In this document: piece after piece, positions 17,107 to 28,684 of the stretch
Position numbering within the stretch: position 1 is the first letter of the stretch
How the letters are laid out: each line of letters opens with the position of its first letter
Assembly: GCF_000330705.1 (NCBI RefSeq)
Contig: NZ_ANAM01000001.1
Coordinates: forward strand, 248,001-312,000
DNA length: 64,000 nt
Direction of reading: 5' to 3'
Source of the DNA: Salinicoccus carnicancri Crm
GTDB taxonomy: Bacteria; Bacillota; Bacilli; Staphylococcales; Salinicoccaceae
Translations under genes and position numbers: made by a program
The notes under the pieces: model-generated
Database searches by the model: none
Seen by the model: the letters and a program-made list of their open reading frames with translations, nothing else
What the model was told of the DNA's origin: nothing

Positions 17107-17745
17107 TTGAAACAGAATCTTGCAAAACGCTGGCTTTTTTATGTCGTTGGTCTGATCATTCTTGCCCTGGGCATCGCCCTTACAATCAAAGGCCGCCTTC
17201 TGGGACTTGGTTCCTGGGATGTCCTGCACTATGGACTCTGGCAGACATTCGGTCTGACAATCGGTTCCTGGGCGATTATTACAGGCGCTGTAATTGTTCT
17301 GCTGACTGCCATCGGAATGCGGCGCCGGCCTAAAGTCGGCGTCTATATAAATATGCTTGCAATCGGTGTGTTCATAGATATATTCAACTGGCTGATCCCC
17401 GACGTGGAGGGCTGGTTTGCACATTCTCTGATTTTTGCACTCGGTCTCTTTGTCATGGCATTCGGTGTCGCGTTCTACATCACACCCAACCTCGGGGCGG
17501 GCCCGCGGGATACCCTGATGCTTGTGCTGGTGGAAAAATTCAATATGAAGCTTTCGATGGCGCGCAATGTCATGGAACTTGGAGCCGCAGTTGCCGGCTT
17601 TCTGCTCGGCGGACCGGTATTCATCGGTACGCTGATCATCATCCTTGGTCTCGGCAGGCTGATAGAGGCATTTCTGCCCCTCACACGGAAGCTTATGGTC
17701 CGGTTTCTCGGGGGAGAAGACTCTGACATCATTAAGGTTATATAG
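17107..17745 (+). CDS. YczE/YitT-like integral membrane protein
   Basis: 212 residues with about five helices and the conserved motifs GLGSWDVLHYGL and LGAGPRDTLML, each repeated once per half of the protein, as in the YczE family. A TTG start at 17107 is placed just after GAGGAAGG. The function of YczE-like proteins is poorly known. Upstream, CTCAAA and TTTGAG form a small inverted repeat just before a TATGAT that could be a -10 element. It reads in the same direction as pbuG, 36 bases ahead of it. Confidence 0.78.
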   Translation: MKQNLAKRWLFYVVGLIILALGIALTIKGRLLGLGSWDVLHYGLWQTFGLTIGSWAIITGAVIVLLTAIGMRRRPKVGVYINMLAIGVFIDIFNWLIPDVEGWFAHSLIFALGLFVMAFGVAFYITPNLGAGPRDTLMLVLVEKFNMKLSMARNVMELGAAVAGFLLGGPVFIGTLIIILGLGRLIEAFLPLTRKLMVRFLGGEDSDIIKVI

Positions 17746-17781
17746 CCGCTCAGTCATCCTAATGAAAGAATGGAGATACTC

Positions 17782-19116
17782 ATGAAAAAATATTTTGATT
17801 TTGAAGGAAATGGAACGAGCTACCGCCGGGAAATCATCGGCGGTCTAACGACATTCCTGTCGATGGCATACATACTCGCAGTCAACCCGTCTGTCCTTTC
17901 CCTGCAGGGTGTGGAAGGCATACCTGACTCCATGAAGATGGATATGGGCGCCGTTTTCGTAGCTACTGCCCTTGCAGCGTTTATCGGCTGCATGATCATG
18001 GGGCTGTATGCGAGATACCCGATCGCACTCGCCCCGGGCATGGGGCTCAATGCATTCTTCGCATTTACAGTCGTCCTCACCATGGGGATCCCGTGGCAGA
18101 CAGCGCTGACAGGGGTTCTGTTTTCGGGGATAATCTTTGCGATTCTTACTGTTACCGGCCTGCGGGAGTATGTCATAAATTCCATACCGATGGAAATGAA
18201 AATGGCGGTCAGTGCCGGAATCGGCTTCTTCATTACATTCGTCGGCCTGCAGAGTGCGGGAATCATCACAATGGACGAAGCGACCCTGGTCGGACTGGGA
18301 GCCATCCACGACCCGAAGGTACTTCTTACTCTTTCCGGGCTGGTGATTACAGTCATACTGATGGCGAGGAAAGTGCCGGCGGCGATATTCATCGGAATGA
18401 TCATCACTGCTGTAATCGGCCTGTTCTTCGGCCTTGTTCCCATGCCTGAAGGTATTGTAGGCTCAGTCCCGAGCATCGAGCCGACCTTCGGCGTCGCATT
18501 TGATGCATTCAAAGACCCGGCGGCGTTTTTCAACATGCAGTTCCTGATCGTCGTCCTGACATTCCTGTTTGTGGATTTCTTCGACACTGCCGGAACCCTG
18601 GTCGGTGTCGCCAGCCAGGCGAACATGATTAAGGATAATAAACTTCCGCGCGCAGACCGGGCTCTCCTTTCCGATTCCATTGCCACCATTGCAGGATCGA
18701 TATTCGGTACATCGACGACAACATCTTATGTAGAGTCCACAGCAGGTGTCGCGGCCGGAGCCCGGACGGGTTTCGCGAGTGTCGTCACCGGGGTGCTGTT
18801 TCTGCTCGCAATCTTCGTATCCCCGCTGATTGTGACGTTTACGTCAGAAGTGACTGCCCCGGCACTCATCATTGTCGGCGCCCTGATGGTGTCCAACCTG
18901 TCCAAAGTCAGATGGGACCAGTTCGAAGTGGCAGTGCCTGCTTTCCTTACCATGTTCATGATGCCGTTGACATACAGCATTGCTACAGGAATCGCCATCG
19001 GCTTCGTATTCTACCCGATCACCATGATCATGGCGGGCAGGAGAAAAGAAGTACATCCGATGATGTACGCACTGTTCGTGATATTCGTCCTGTACTTCGT
19101 TTTCATTACGGAATAG
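17782..19116 (+). CDS. pbuG: Hypoxanthine/guanine permease PbuG
   Basis: A purine importer of the NCS2/AzgA-like family, about 444 residues with 12-14 helices. Very close in pattern to Bacillus PbuG: GTSYRREIIGGLTTFLSMAYIL, GMGLNAFFAF, FVGLQSAGII, LFVDFFDTAGTLVGVA (transport-site motif) and GTSTTTSYVESTAGVAAGARTGF. ATG 17770 is in frame, but GGAGA at 17772-17776 favours ATG 17782. No purine riboswitch is visible ahead of it. It is the last gene before the ribosomal cluster. Confidence 0.9.
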   Translation: MKKYFDFEGNGTSYRREIIGGLTTFLSMAYILAVNPSVLSLQGVEGIPDSMKMDMGAVFVATALAAFIGCMIMGLYARYPIALAPGMGLNAFFAFTVVLTMGIPWQTALTGVLFSGIIFAILTVTGLREYVINSIPMEMKMAVSAGIGFFITFVGLQSAGIITMDEATLVGLGAIHDPKVLLTLSGLVITVILMARKVPAAIFIGMIITAVIGLFFGLVPMPEGIVGSVPSIEPTFGVAFDAFKDPAAFFNMQFLIVVLTFLFVDFFDTAGTLVGVASQANMIKDNKLPRADRALLSDSIATIAGSIFGTSTTTSYVESTAGVAAGARTGFASVVTGVLFLLAIFVSPLIVTFTSEVTAPALIIVGALMVSNLSKVRWDQFEVAVPAFLTMFMMPLTYSIATGIAIGFVFYPITMIMAGRRKEVHPMMYALFVIFVLYFVFITE

Positions 19117-19127
19117 CGAAATTCATA

Positions 19128-19156
19128 TTGTAATATGTAACTGAATATTGTATAAT
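19128..19156 (+). promoter_or_regulatory. Upstream promoter of the S10 operon (P1)
   Basis: TTGTAA at 19128-19133 and TATAAT at 19151-19156 with a 17-base spacer, lying just after the pbuG stop codon. Confidence 0.65.
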
Positions 19157-19749
<593 letters not shown>

Positions 19750-19772
19750 TATAGCAGGAGGTGCGACTTTCG

Positions 19773-20435
19773 ATGACCAAAGGAATCTTAGGTAAAAAAG
19801 TGGGTATGACTCAGGTTTTCGGTGAAAACGGCGAGCTCATACCGGTAACAGTAGTAGAAGCAGCAGGCAACGTCGTGTTGCAGAAGAAAACGGAAGAAAC
19901 TGATGGCTACAATGCAGTGCAGATCGGTTTCGACGACAAGCGTGAATTCTTTGAAGGCGCGAGATCAAAGAAATATGCAAACAAGGCTGAGACTGGCCAT
20001 GCAAAAGCATCAGGTGCAGCCCCTAAGCGCTTCGTACGCGAATTCAAAAATCTCGAAGCAGATGAATTCGAAGTAGGTCAAGAAGTCACTGTAGATACAT
20101 TTGAAGCAGGCGACTTTGTGGACGTGACAGCAACATCAAAAGGTAAAGGCTTCCAGGGTAACATCAAACGGCACAACCAAAGCCGCGGGCCAATGAGCCA
20201 CGGTTCCCGTTTCCACAGAGCTCCCGGCTCAATCGGACAGATGAGTGACCCGGCCCGCGTTTTCAAAGGCAAAGACATGCCTGGGCGCATGGGTGGAGAG
20301 ACGGTCACGCTTCAAAACCTTGAAATCGTCAAAGTGGACACTGAGCGCAACGTCCTACTCGTTAAAGGTAACGTGCCAGGTCCTCGCAAAGGATATCTCA
20401 AAATCGCAGCAGCATTTAAAAAAGGTGTTAAATAA
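19773..20435 (+). CDS. rplC: 50S ribosomal protein L3
   Basis: 220 residues; [16 protein letters not shown] at the start and the long loop [14 protein letters not shown] typical of L3, which reaches the peptidyl-transferase centre. An earlier in-frame ATG at 19761 would add four residues, but AGGAGGTG at 19757-19764 marks ATG 19773. Second gene of the operon; rplD follows after 25 bases. Confidence 0.98.
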   Translation: MTKGILGKKVGMTQVFGENGELIPVTVVEAAGNVVLQKKTEETDGYNAVQIGFDDKREFFEGARSKKYANKAETGHAKASGAAPKRFVREFKNLEADEFEVGQEVTVDTFEAGDFVDVTATSKGKGFQGNIKRHNQSRGPMSHGSRFHRAPGSIGQMSDPARVFKGKDMPGRMGGETVTLQNLEIVKVDTERNVLLVKGNVPGPRKGYLKIAAAFKKGVK

Positions 20436-20460
20436 TAGATAAGGAAGGAGGATTTAACAC

Positions 20461-21084
20461 ATGGCAAGCTTAGATGTTTTATCAAAAGAAGGAACTAAGG
20501 TTAATTCTATAGATCTCAACCAGGAGATTTTCGGCATCGAACCCAACCAGCATGTCCTGTTCGAAGCTGTAAACCTACAACGCGCGTCACTCCGCCGCGG
20601 AACTCATTCCGTTAAGAACCGTTCGGCAGTACGTGGCGGCGGCAAAAAACCTTTTAGACAAAAAGGTACAGGCAACGCACGTCAGGGTACAATCCGTGCC
20701 CCTCACTACCGCGGCGGCGGAGTAGTATTCGGACCGACTCCAAGGAGCTACTCCTACAAAATGCCTAGGAAAATGCGCCGTCTGGCACTTCGTTCAGCCC
20801 TTTCCGCTAAAGTGAACGAGGAAGCATTCACGGTGGTTGAAGACTTCACCATGGATGCGCCAAAAACAAAAGATTTCCTTACAATCCTGGAAAATCTTGA
20901 AGCGAGCAAAAAGGTACTGCTTGTACTCGGAAGCGAAGATGTAAATATCGAACTTTCATCCCGTAACCTGCAGGGTGTCACTATCCTGACTCCTCAGCAA
21001 CTCAACGTACTCGACATCCTTTCTGCTGACCGTGTTATCTTCACTGAAGGTGCTATCAATAAAGCAGAGGAGGTGCTTCTGTAA
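20461..21084 (+). CDS. rplD: 50S ribosomal protein L4
   Basis: 207 residues with the L4 extended loop ([30 protein letters not shown]) that lines the exit tunnel, where macrolide-resistance changes occur; the loop looks intact. L4 can act as operon regulator in enteric bacteria, not shown for this group. The stop overlaps the ATG of rplW by one base. Confidence 0.98.
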   Translation: MASLDVLSKEGTKVNSIDLNQEIFGIEPNQHVLFEAVNLQRASLRRGTHSVKNRSAVRGGGKKPFRQKGTGNARQGTIRAPHYRGGGVVFGPTPRSYSYKMPRKMRRLALRSALSAKVNEEAFTVVEDFTMDAPKTKDFLTILENLEASKKVLLVLGSEDVNIELSSRNLQGVTILTPQQLNVLDILSADRVIFTEGAINKAEEVLL

Positions 21085-21356
21085 TGGATGCACGCGATAT
21101 CATTCAACGCCCGGTGATCACTGAGCGTTCTGCTGATCTGATGTCTTCTGACAAGTACACTTTTGACGTGGATGTCAGGGCAAACAAGACACAGGTGAAA
21201 TATGCAATTGAAGAAATTTTCGATGTCAAAGTCGAAAAAGTGAATATCATGAACTACAAGCCGAAGAAAAAACGCATGGGGCGTTACAGCGGCTACACTA
21301 AGAGAAGAAGAAAAGCAATCGTAACACTTAAAGAAGGCTCTATTGAAATCTTCTAA
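21084..21356 (+). CDS. rplW: 50S ribosomal protein L23
   Basis: 90 residues; [12 protein letters not shown] near the start and [18 protein letters not shown] are L23 signatures. L23 sits at the tunnel exit and docks trigger factor and SRP. The start codon overlaps the rplD stop (TAATG), so the two are translationally coupled. Confidence 0.97.
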   Translation: MDARDIIQRPVITERSADLMSSDKYTFDVDVRANKTQVKYAIEEIFDVKVEKVNIMNYKPKKKRMGRYSGYTKRRRKAIVTLKEGSIEIF

Positions 21357-21394
21357 ATAGAAGAGCCGATATACCATTAAGGAGGTAAAACGAG

Positions 21395-22231
21395 ATGGCG
21401 ATTAAAAAATATAAGCCGACCACGAACGCTCGTCGTAATATGAGTGGTTCCGACTTTGCAGAAATTACATCAACAACGCCGGAACGCACATTATTACAGC
21501 CGCTTCCGAAAAAAGCGGGACGCAACAACCAGGGTAGAATGACAGTTCGTCATAAAGGTGGCGGGCACAAGCGTCAATACAGAGTAATCGACTTCAAACG
21601 TATCAAAGATGGCGTGCCAGGCCGTATTGCAACAATAGAATACGATCCGAACCGTTCAGCGAACATTGCACTTGTTGTATATGCAGACGGTGCGAAAAGC
21701 TACATCCTTGCACCTAAAGGCGTGAAGGTTGGCCATGAAATCATGAGCGGCCCGGATGCGGATATCAAAACGGGCAACGCAATGGCACTCAAGGACATCC
21801 CTGTAGGTACTACTATCCATAATATCGAACTTAAACCGGGAAGAGGCGGCCAGCTTGTAAGGTCTGCCGGTGCGAACGCGCAGGTCCTTGGTAAAGAAGG
21901 TAAATATGTGCTTGTAAGACTCCGTTCAGGTGAGGTCCGCATGATCCTTGCTACTTGCCGTGCAACAATCGGTTCTGTGGGCAACGAACAGCACGAACTG
22001 ATCAATGTCGGTAAAGCCGGCCGTTCCAGATGGAAGAGACAGCGACCTACAGTCCGCGGTTCTGTAATGAACCCTAACGATCACCCACACGGTGGTGGTG
22101 AAGGCCGCGCTCCAATCGGACGTCCATCACCAATGTCACCTTGGGGCAAACCGACGCTCGGTAAGAAAACCCGCAGAGGTAAAAACCGCTCTGACAAGCT
22201 GATTGTAAGAAAGCGTAAGAACAAGAAATAA
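21395..22231 (+). CDS. rplB: 50S ribosomal protein L2
   Basis: 278 residues, usual length. [16 protein letters not shown] start, the [17 protein letters not shown] basic end and [14 protein letters not shown], which carries the conserved histidine near the peptidyl-transferase centre. AAGGAGG lies ahead of ATG. Followed after 57 bases by rpsS. Confidence 0.98.
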   Translation: MAIKKYKPTTNARRNMSGSDFAEITSTTPERTLLQPLPKKAGRNNQGRMTVRHKGGGHKRQYRVIDFKRIKDGVPGRIATIEYDPNRSANIALVVYADGAKSYILAPKGVKVGHEIMSGPDADIKTGNAMALKDIPVGTTIHNIELKPGRGGQLVRSAGANAQVLGKEGKYVLVRLRSGEVRMILATCRATIGSVGNEQHELINVGKAGRSRWKRQRPTVRGSVMNPNDHPHGGGEGRAPIGRPSPMSPWGKPTLGKKTRRGKNRSDKLIVRKRKNKK

Positions 22232-22288
22232 AGTAACCATAGTGTGCGGATGACATATCCGCACGCATTATTGGAAGGAGGCGCCTAA

Positions 22289-22567
22289 ATGGCTCGCAGT
22301 CTTAAAAAAGGACCTTTCGTTGACGGACACCTCATGAAAAAGGTTGAAGCGAATAACGAAAGCAACAAAAAAAGTGTAATCAAAACATGGTCACGCCGTT
22401 CCACAATCTTCCCTAACTTCATCGGTCAGACAATCGCCGTATATGACGGACGCAAACATGTGCCGGTATATGTTACAGAAGACATGGTCGGACACAAACT
22501 CGGAGAATTCGCTCCAACGAGAACCTACAGAGGTCATGGGAACGACGACAAGAAAACAAGAAGATAA
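22289..22567 (+). CDS. rpsS: 30S ribosomal protein S19
   Basis: 92 residues; [31 protein letters not shown] and [17 protein letters not shown] are textbook S19. It binds 16S rRNA in the 30S head with S13. AAGGAGG precedes ATG 22289. Confidence 0.98.
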   Translation: MARSLKKGPFVDGHLMKKVEANNESNKKSVIKTWSRRSTIFPNFIGQTIAVYDGRKHVPVYVTEDMVGHKLGEFAPTRTYRGHGNDDKKTRR

Positions 22568-22598
22568 GTTAAAGACGGTATAAAAGGAGGAACGAAAG

Positions 22599-22988
22599 AT
22601 GCAAGCGAAAGCAGTTGCTAAAACAGTTAGAATTGCTCCACGCAAAGCGAGAATGGTACTTGACCTTATCCGCGGCAAAGAAGTTGGAGAAGCAATCGCA
22701 ATTCTTAACCTGACTAATAAAAGAACTTCGCCGGTAGTTGAGAAAGTACTCAAATCAGCCGTAGCGAACGCTGAACATAACTATGACATGGATATCGACA
22801 GCCTTGTAGTATCTGAAGCATACGCTGACGAAGGTCCGACATTGAAACGTTTCCGTCCACGTGCACAAGGACGCGCAACAAAAATCAACAAGCGTACAAG
22901 CCACATTACAGTTGTAGTTTCTGAGGCTGTGTCTGAAGAACCGGCTGCAGAAGAAACTGAAGAAAACAAAGTGGAAGAAAACGCATAA
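22599..22988 (+). CDS. rplV: 50S ribosomal protein L22 with acidic C-terminal tail
   Basis: 129 residues, about a dozen longer than typical staphylococcal L22. The core is normal ([38 protein letters not shown]), including the tunnel loop. The extra tail is strongly acidic ([18 protein letters not shown]), unusual for a ribosomal protein but in keeping with halotolerant relatives. AAAGGAGG precedes ATG. Confidence 0.97.
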   Translation: MQAKAVAKTVRIAPRKARMVLDLIRGKEVGEAIAILNLTNKRTSPVVEKVLKSAVANAEHNYDMDIDSLVVSEAYADEGPTLKRFRPRAQGRATKINKRTSHITVVVSEAVSEEPAAEETEENKVEENA

Positions 22989-23009
22989 AACCACAAGGAG
23001 GGAATTAAT

Positions 23010-23654
23010 TTGGGTCAGAAGATAAATCCTATTGGACTTCGTACAGGTGTCATCCGTGACTGGGAAGCAAAATGGTATGCAGACAAAGACTTTGCAGATC
23101 TCTTGCACGAAGACCTTAAAATCCGTGAATATATCGAAAACAACCTTAAAGACGCAGCAGTTTCCAAAGTGGAAATTGAACGCGCTGCTAACCGTGTGAA
23201 CATTGCGCTTCATACTGGCAAACCAGGCATGGTAATTGGTAAAGGTGGTAGCGAGATCGACAAACTCCGCACTGCTCTCAACAAACTTACCGGCAAAAAA
23301 GTACACATAAATGTAATAGAAGTTAAAAAAGTGGATATGGATGCTAAATTGGTAGCAGAAAGTATCGCACGTCAGCTTGAGAACCGCGTATCTTTCCGAA
23401 GAGCTCAAAAACAGGCGCTTGGAAGAGCGATCAAAGCTGGAGCAAAGGGTATCAAAACACAAGTTTCTGGTCGTCTTGGCGGCGCAGACATCGCACGTTC
23501 TGAAGGTTACAGTGAAGGAACAGTTCCACTGCATACACTTCGTGCTGACATTGATTATGCACATGAAGAAGCAGATACGACATACGGAAAACTCGGTGTC
23601 AAAGTATGGATCTACCGTGGAGAAGTTCTTCCTGTTAAGACTGACAACAAGTAA
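23010..23654 (+). CDS. rpsC: 30S ribosomal protein S3
   Basis: 214 residues, TTG start with AAGGAGGG ahead. [24 protein letters not shown] start, KH domain with [15 protein letters not shown], and the C-terminal domain with [20 protein letters not shown]3 lines the mRNA entry tunnel and carries helicase activity. Confidence 0.98.
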   Translation: MGQKINPIGLRTGVIRDWEAKWYADKDFADLLHEDLKIREYIENNLKDAAVSKVEIERAANRVNIALHTGKPGMVIGKGGSEIDKLRTALNKLTGKKVHINVIEVKKVDMDAKLVAESIARQLENRVSFRRAQKQALGRAIKAGAKGIKTQVSGRLGGADIARSEGYSEGTVPLHTLRADIDYAHEEADTTYGKLGVKVWIYRGEVLPVKTDNK

Positions 23655-23670
23655 AGGAGGAAATTGACAA

Positions 23671-24105
23671 ATGCTATTACCAAAAAGAGTAAAATACCGT
23701 CGTCAACACCGTCCGGACACAAAAGGACGCGCTAAAGGCGGAACTGAAGTATCATTCGGTGAATACGGACTGCAGGCTACAACAACATCATGGATCACTT
23801 CAAGACAGATTGAAGCAGCGCGTATCGCGATGACCCGTTATATGAAACGTGGCGGTAAAGTGTGGATTAACATCTTCCCTCACACTCCATATACCAAAAA
23901 GCCGTTGGAAGTACGTATGGGTTCAGGTAAAGGTGCAGTGGAAGGCTGGATCGCAGTAGTAAAACCTGGCCGTGTCATGTTCGAAGTTGCAGGTGTAGAA
24001 GAAGATGTAGCTAAAGAGGCGCTTCGCCTTGCTGCTCATAAACTGCCTGTAAAAACAAAAATCGTAAGACGTGAAGAATTAGGTGGTGATACGAATGAAA
24101 GCTAA
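23671..24105 (+). CDS. rplP: 50S ribosomal protein L16
   Basis: 144 residues; [15 protein letters not shown], the basic [18 protein letters not shown] loop and KLPVKTKIV are L16 hallmarks. L16 helps place the A-site tRNA. Its last 11 bases overlap the start of rpmC. Confidence 0.98.
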   Translation: MLLPKRVKYRRQHRPDTKGRAKGGTEVSFGEYGLQATTTSWITSRQIEAARIAMTRYMKRGGKVWINIFPHTPYTKKPLEVRMGSGKGAVEGWIAVVKPGRVMFEVAGVEEDVAKEALRLAAHKLPVKTKIVRREELGGDTNES

Positions 24106-24304
24106 AGAAATCCGTGATCTGACAACTTCCGAAATCGAAACAAACGTTAAAGAACTCAAGGAAGAACTCTTCAACCTACGCTTTCAGCTAGCAACAGGCC
24201 AGCTAGAGAACACTGCTCGTATCAAAGAGGTTAGAAAAACTATCGCAAGAATGAAAACAACTATCCGCGAGAGAGAGCTCAGCGAAGCGAAAGCAAACCA
24301 GTAA
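24095..24304 (+). CDS. rpmC: 50S ribosomal protein L29
   Basis: 69 residues, two-helix protein; [15 protein letters not shown] and [19 protein letters not shown] are typical. An in-frame ATG at 24083 is possible, but AGGTGGTG at 24081-24088 and the family length support ATG 24095, inside the end of rplP. Confidence 0.97.
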   Translation: MKAKEIRDLTTSEIETNVKELKEELFNLRFQLATGQLENTARIKEVRKTIARMKTTIRERELSEAKANQ

Positions 24305-24325
24305 TTTATAAGGGAGGTTTACACA

Positions 24326-24589
24326 GTGGAAGGTAAAAACGAACGCAAGACTTACCGCGGCCGTGTTGTATCCGACAAGATGGACAAAACAATTACGGTA
24401 GTGGTAGAGACTCAAAAAAGACACCCTATCATTGGCAAACGTGTTAAATATTCTAAAAAATATAAAACTCATGATGAAAACAATTCAGCGAAAATGGGCG
24501 ACATCGTAAGAATCGAAGAGACACGTCCGTTGTCCAAGACTAAACGTTTCCGTCTCGTGGAAATCGTTGAAGAATCAGTCATCATCTAA
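24326..24589 (+). CDS. rpsQ: 30S ribosomal protein S17
   Basis: 87 residues starting with [25 protein letters not shown] and [10 protein letters not shown] are S17 signatures (OB fold, early 16S rRNA binder). GGGAGG precedes the start. Confidence 0.97.
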   Translation: MEGKNERKTYRGRVVSDKMDKTITVVVETQKRHPIIGKRVKYSKKYKTHDENNSAKMGDIVRIEETRPLSKTKRFRLVEIVEESVII

Positions 24590-24603
24590 ACAATCGAAGG
24601 TAA

Positions 24604-24987
<384 letters not shown>

Positions 24988-25017
24988 TCCACATTTAAAT
25001 AAGGAGGTGCGATTCCC

Positions 25018-25350
25018 ATGCACGTAAGAACCGGAGACAAAGTCGTTGTAATCAGCGGTAAAGATAAAGGTAAAGAGGGCACAGTCCTCAAAGCAATCCC
25101 TGCAAAAGACCGTGTGGTTGTTGAAAATGTCAACATGATCAAGAAACACATGAAACCTTCCCAGATGAACCCTGAAGGCGGCATCCTCGAAACAGAGGCG
25201 GCAATCCATGTATCCAACGTAATGCACGTTGACCCTGAAACAGGCGAACGCACTCGTATCCGTCATGATTTCAAAGAAGACGGAACTAAAGTGAGAATAG
25301 CTGTAAAGTCCGGAAAAGAGATACCGGCTGTAAAATACGAAAAGAACTAA
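25018..25350 (+). CDS. rplX: 50S ribosomal protein L24
   Basis: 110 residues with the KOW motif ([20 protein letters not shown]) and [20 protein letters not shown]. An assembly initiator of the 50S subunit. AAGGAGGTG precedes ATG. Confidence 0.97.
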   Translation: MHVRTGDKVVVISGKDKGKEGTVLKAIPAKDRVVVENVNMIKKHMKPSQMNPEGGILETEAAIHVSNVMHVDPETGERTRIRHDFKEDGTKVRIAVKSGKEIPAVKYEKN

Positions 25351-25376
25351 TCAGTTAATGGAAGGAGGTCCATCCA

Positions 25377-25916
25377 ATGGCACGTTTGAAAGACCGTTAC
25401 AATGAACAAATCAAAAGCGAACTTGTTAATAAATTCAATTATACATCTGTGATGCAGACACCGAAAATCGAGAAGATTGTTGTGAACATGGGTGTTGGTG
25501 ATGCAGTTCAAAATGCAAAAGTACTGGATACTGCAGTTGAAGAGCTTGAAGCAATCACTGGTCAGAAACCGGTAATCACAAAAGCTAAAAAATCCATCGC
25601 TACATTCAGGTTGCGTGAAGGAATGCCTATCGGAGCGAAAGTTACACTCCGCGGTGAAAGAATGTACGATTTCCTGGATAAACTGATCTCGGTATCCCTC
25701 CCGCGCGTAAGAGACTTCAGAGGTATTTCGAAGAAAGCATTCGACGGACGCGGTAACTACACACTCGGTGTGAAAGAGCAATTGATCTTCCCTGAAATCG
25801 ACTACGATAAAGTATCCAAAGTCAGAGGCATGGATATCGTCATCGTTACAACTGCGAATACAGACGAAGAAGCTCGTGAACTGCTTACCCAGTTCGGAAT
25901 GCCATTTCAAAAGTAA
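25377..25916 (+). CDS. rplE: 50S ribosomal protein L5
   Basis: 179 residues; [37 protein letters not shown] and [10 protein letters not shown] are L5 motifs. L5 binds 5S rRNA in the central protuberance. Confidence 0.98.
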   Translation: MARLKDRYNEQIKSELVNKFNYTSVMQTPKIEKIVVNMGVGDAVQNAKVLDTAVEELEAITGQKPVITKAKKSIATFRLREGMPIGAKVTLRGERMYDFLDKLISVSLPRVRDFRGISKKAFDGRGNYTLGVKEQLIFPEIDYDKVSKVRGMDIVIVTTANTDEEARELLTQFGMPFQK

Positions 25917-25923
25917 GTTATAA

Positions 25924-26121
<198 letters not shown>

Positions 26122-26150
26122 GCGCCATAAATTGAAAGGAGGCACTTTAA

Positions 26151-26549
26151 ATGACAATCTCAGATCCAATTGCAGACATGCTGACACGCATTAGAAATGC
26201 GAACATCGTCAGACATGAAACACTAGAAATCCCTGCTTCTAACATCAAGAAGGAAATCGCTGAAATCCTGAAAGCAGAGGGTTATGTCAAAAATGTAGAA
26301 TACATCGAAGATGACAAGCAAGGCGTTATCCGTGTATTCCTTAAATACAGCAGTAAAAACGAAAGAGTCATCACTGGCCTGAAGCGTATCTCCAAGCCTG
26401 GACTCAGAGTATATGCACAGAGGGAAGAACTTCCTAAAGTCCTTAACGGTCTTGGAATTGCTCTTATCTCAACATCAGAAGGTGTGCTTACTGATAAAGA
26501 AGCACGCAAAAGAAATATTGGCGGGGAAGTACTCGCATACGTTTGGTAA
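26151..26549 (+). CDS. rpsH: 30S ribosomal protein S8
   Basis: 132 residues; [13 protein letters not shown] at the start and the end [22 protein letters not shown] are S8 signatures. S8 binds helix 21 of 16S rRNA and represses the spc operon in enteric bacteria. AAAGGAGG precedes ATG. Confidence 0.98.
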   Translation: MTISDPIADMLTRIRNANIVRHETLEIPASNIKKEIAEILKAEGYVKNVEYIEDDKQGVIRVFLKYSSKNERVITGLKRISKPGLRVYAQREELPKVLNGLGIALISTSEGVLTDKEARKRNIGGEVLAYVW

Positions 26550-26573
26550 TGAATTAACAGGAGGTGCAAACTA

Positions 26574-27110
26574 ATGAGCCGTGTAGGTAAACGTATTATT
26601 GAAATTCCAAGTGATGTAACAGTCGCAATTGACGGATCTACTGTCACAGTAAAGGGTCCCAAAGGTGAGCTTGTAAATACATTTAACGAAGATATGACTT
26701 ATAACATGGAAGATAATACACTTGAAGTCGTCAGACCAAGTGATTCCAAAGAACACCGTACTGTCCATGGTACAACCCGTGCACTCATCAACAACATGGT
26801 TGTAGGCGTGTCACAGGGCTTCACCAAAGAGCTTGAGCTGGTTGGTGTAGGTTACCGTGCGCAAATGCAGGGCAGCAAACTTGTCCTGAGTGTTGGACTT
26901 TCTCACCCGGTTGAATTTGAACCTTCCGAGGACCTTTCCATCTCAGTGGAGGGTAACACGAATGTGAAAATCGAAGGCATCAACAAGGAATATGTTGGAG
27001 CACTCGCTTCAAAAATCCGTGCTGTACGTCCACCTGAACCTTACAAAGGAAAAGGTATCCGTTACAAAGATGAACTCGTTCGTAGTAAAGAAGGAAAAAC
27101 TGGTAAATAA
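26574..27110 (+). CDS. rplF: 50S ribosomal protein L6
   Basis: 178 residues; [20 protein letters not shown] and the conserved [15 protein letters not shown] near the end. L6 lies close to the sarcin-ricin loop and elongation-factor site. Confidence 0.98.
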   Translation: MSRVGKRIIEIPSDVTVAIDGSTVTVKGPKGELVNTFNEDMTYNMEDNTLEVVRPSDSKEHRTVHGTTRALINNMVVGVSQGFTKELELVGVGYRAQMQGSKLVLSVGLSHPVEFEPSEDLSISVEGNTNVKIEGINKEYVGALASKIRAVRPPEPYKGKGIRYKDELVRSKEGKTGK

Positions 27111-27135
27111 TAATTAAAGTGAGGAGTGAACATCA

Positions 27136-27498
27136 ATGATCGCTAAAATTGACAAGAATAAAGTGCGTCAAAAAAGACATCAGCGAGTGCGTAACAAGCT
27201 TTCCGGCACAGCCGAAAGACCACGTTTGAACGTCTACCGTTCCAACCAGCACATCTATGCACAAGTGATTGATGACAGCCAGCAGGCTACACTTGCAAGT
27301 GCTTCTACAACTGACCCCGATTTCAAAGGTGAAAACGGCTCTAACGTAGATGCTGCTGCTGAAGTAGGCGCACTCATAGCAAAACGTGCTAAAGATAAAA
27401 ATGTAGAAACTGTAGTATTTGACCGCGGAGGCTATCTCTATCACGGACGCATTAAAGCGTTGGCAGAAGCCGCACGTGAAAACGGTCTGCAATTCTAA
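27136..27498 (+). CDS. rplR: 50S ribosomal protein L18
   Basis: 120 residues; [34 protein letters not shown] and [22 protein letters not shown] are definitive. Binds 5S rRNA with L5. Confidence 0.98.
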   Translation: MIAKIDKNKVRQKRHQRVRNKLSGTAERPRLNVYRSNQHIYAQVIDDSQQATLASASTTDPDFKGENGSNVDAAAEVGALIAKRAKDKNVETVVFDRGGYLYHGRIKALAEAARENGLQF

Positions 27499-27519
27499 TC
27501 GAAGGAGGGAAATTCATTT

Positions 27520-28020
27520 ATGGCTCGTAGAGAAGAGAAAGTACAAGAATTCGAAGAGCGTGTGGTTACGATCAACCGTATCGCTAAAGTTGTAAAAGGT
27601 GGACGTAAGTTCCGTTTCTCAGCACTTGTTGTTGTCGGGGACAAAAAAGGCCGCGTAGGGTTCGGTTCAGGCAAAGCCCAAGAGGTACCTGAAGCGATCA
27701 AAAAAGCAATCGAAGCTGCTAAAAAAGATCTTATCGAAGTACCACTTGTTGACGGTACTGTTCCACATGAAATCATCGGACGCTTCAGCTCCGGCAGAGT
27801 ATTCATGAAACCAGCCGCTCCTGGTACAGGTGTTATCGCAGGCGGACCGGTCCGTGCGGTACTTGAGCTTGCAGGTGTTACAGATATCCTGAGTAAATCA
27901 CTGGGTGCGAACACTCCAATCAACGTTGTACGCGCAACGATCACAGGACTCACTGAACTGAAGAGTGCAGAAGAAGTTGCTGAATTGCGTGGTAAATCAG
28001 TAGAAGAGCTACGAAACTAA
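27520..28020 (+). CDS. rpsE: 30S ribosomal protein S5
   Basis: 166 residues; double-stranded RNA-binding part [35 protein letters not shown] and the [19 protein letters not shown] domain. S5 influences decoding accuracy; the residues where spectinomycin resistance arises look normal. Confidence 0.98.
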   Translation: MARREEKVQEFEERVVTINRIAKVVKGGRKFRFSALVVVGDKKGRVGFGSGKAQEVPEAIKKAIEAAKKDLIEVPLVDGTVPHEIIGRFSSGRVFMKPAAPGTGVIAGGPVRAVLELAGVTDILSKSLGANTPINVVRATITGLTELKSAEEVAELRGKSVEELRN

Positions 28021-28036
28021 GGAGGGAAACACAGAT

Positions 28037-28216
28037 ATGGCAAAGATTAAAATCACCCTCAAAAAAAGCTTGATCGGCAAGCCTGAATCTCAGAGGAAAA
28101 CAGTTGCTTCACTCGGTTTGAAGAAAACAAACTCAACTGTAGAACATGAAGATACACCTCAGATCAGAGGTCAGGTTGCAAAAATCAGCCACTTGGTTAC
28201 AGTCGAAGAAAAATAA
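28037..28216 (+). CDS. rpmD: 50S ribosomal protein L30
   Basis: 59 residues, [20 protein letters not shown] through LVTVEEK. AAGGAGGG at 28019-28026 lies 10 bases ahead of ATG. It fills the gap between rpsE and rplO, the expected place. Confidence 0.96.
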   Translation: MAKIKITLKKSLIGKPESQRKTVASLGLKKTNSTVEHEDTPQIRGQVAKISHLVTVEEK

Positions 28217-28243
28217 TGATATTATAAAATAGGAGGTGCGAAG

Positions 28244-28684
28244 ATGAAATTACATGAGATGAAGCCTGTAGAAGGCGCTCGTAAAAATCGCAACCGTGTA
28301 GGGCGCGGTATGTCTTCCGGTAACGGTAAAACATCCGGACGTGGACACGATGGACAAAACTCCCGTTCTGGTGGCGGTGTTGGTCTGACATTCGAAGGTG
28401 GACAGCTTCCACTGTTCCGCAGAATTCCTAAACGCGGGTTCACGAACATCAACCGTAAAGAATACGCTGTTGTAAATTTGAGCGATCTTAACCGTTTCGA
28501 AGAAGGCGCTGAAGTTACACCGGCTATGCTGAAAGAAAATGGCATTGTTAAAAATGAAAAATCTGGTATCAAAGTCTTAGGCAATGGTGCTCTGGAGAAA
28601 AAATTAACAATTAAAGCTCATAAGTTTTCTGCTTCAGCTGCTAAAGCAATTGAGGAACAGGGCGGAAGCTACGAGGTGATCTAA
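28244..28684 (+). CDS. rplO: 50S ribosomal protein L15
   Basis: 146 residues; [22 protein letters not shown], the glycine-rich [20 protein letters not shown] and [17 protein letters not shown] are L15 signatures. The stop overlaps the secY ATG by one base. Confidence 0.98.
   Translation: MKLHEMKPVEGARKNRNRVGRGMSSGNGKTSGRGHDGQNSRSGGGVGLTFEGGQLPLFRRIPKRGFTNINRKEYAVVNLSDLNRFEEGAEVTPAMLKENGIVKNEKSGIKVLGNGALEKKLTIKAHKFSASAAKAIEEQGGSYEVI

Noticed and set aside
22755-23564. Minus-strand Cys/Phe-rich frame opposite rplV-rpsC
   Set aside because: Antisense shadow of ribosomal protein genes.
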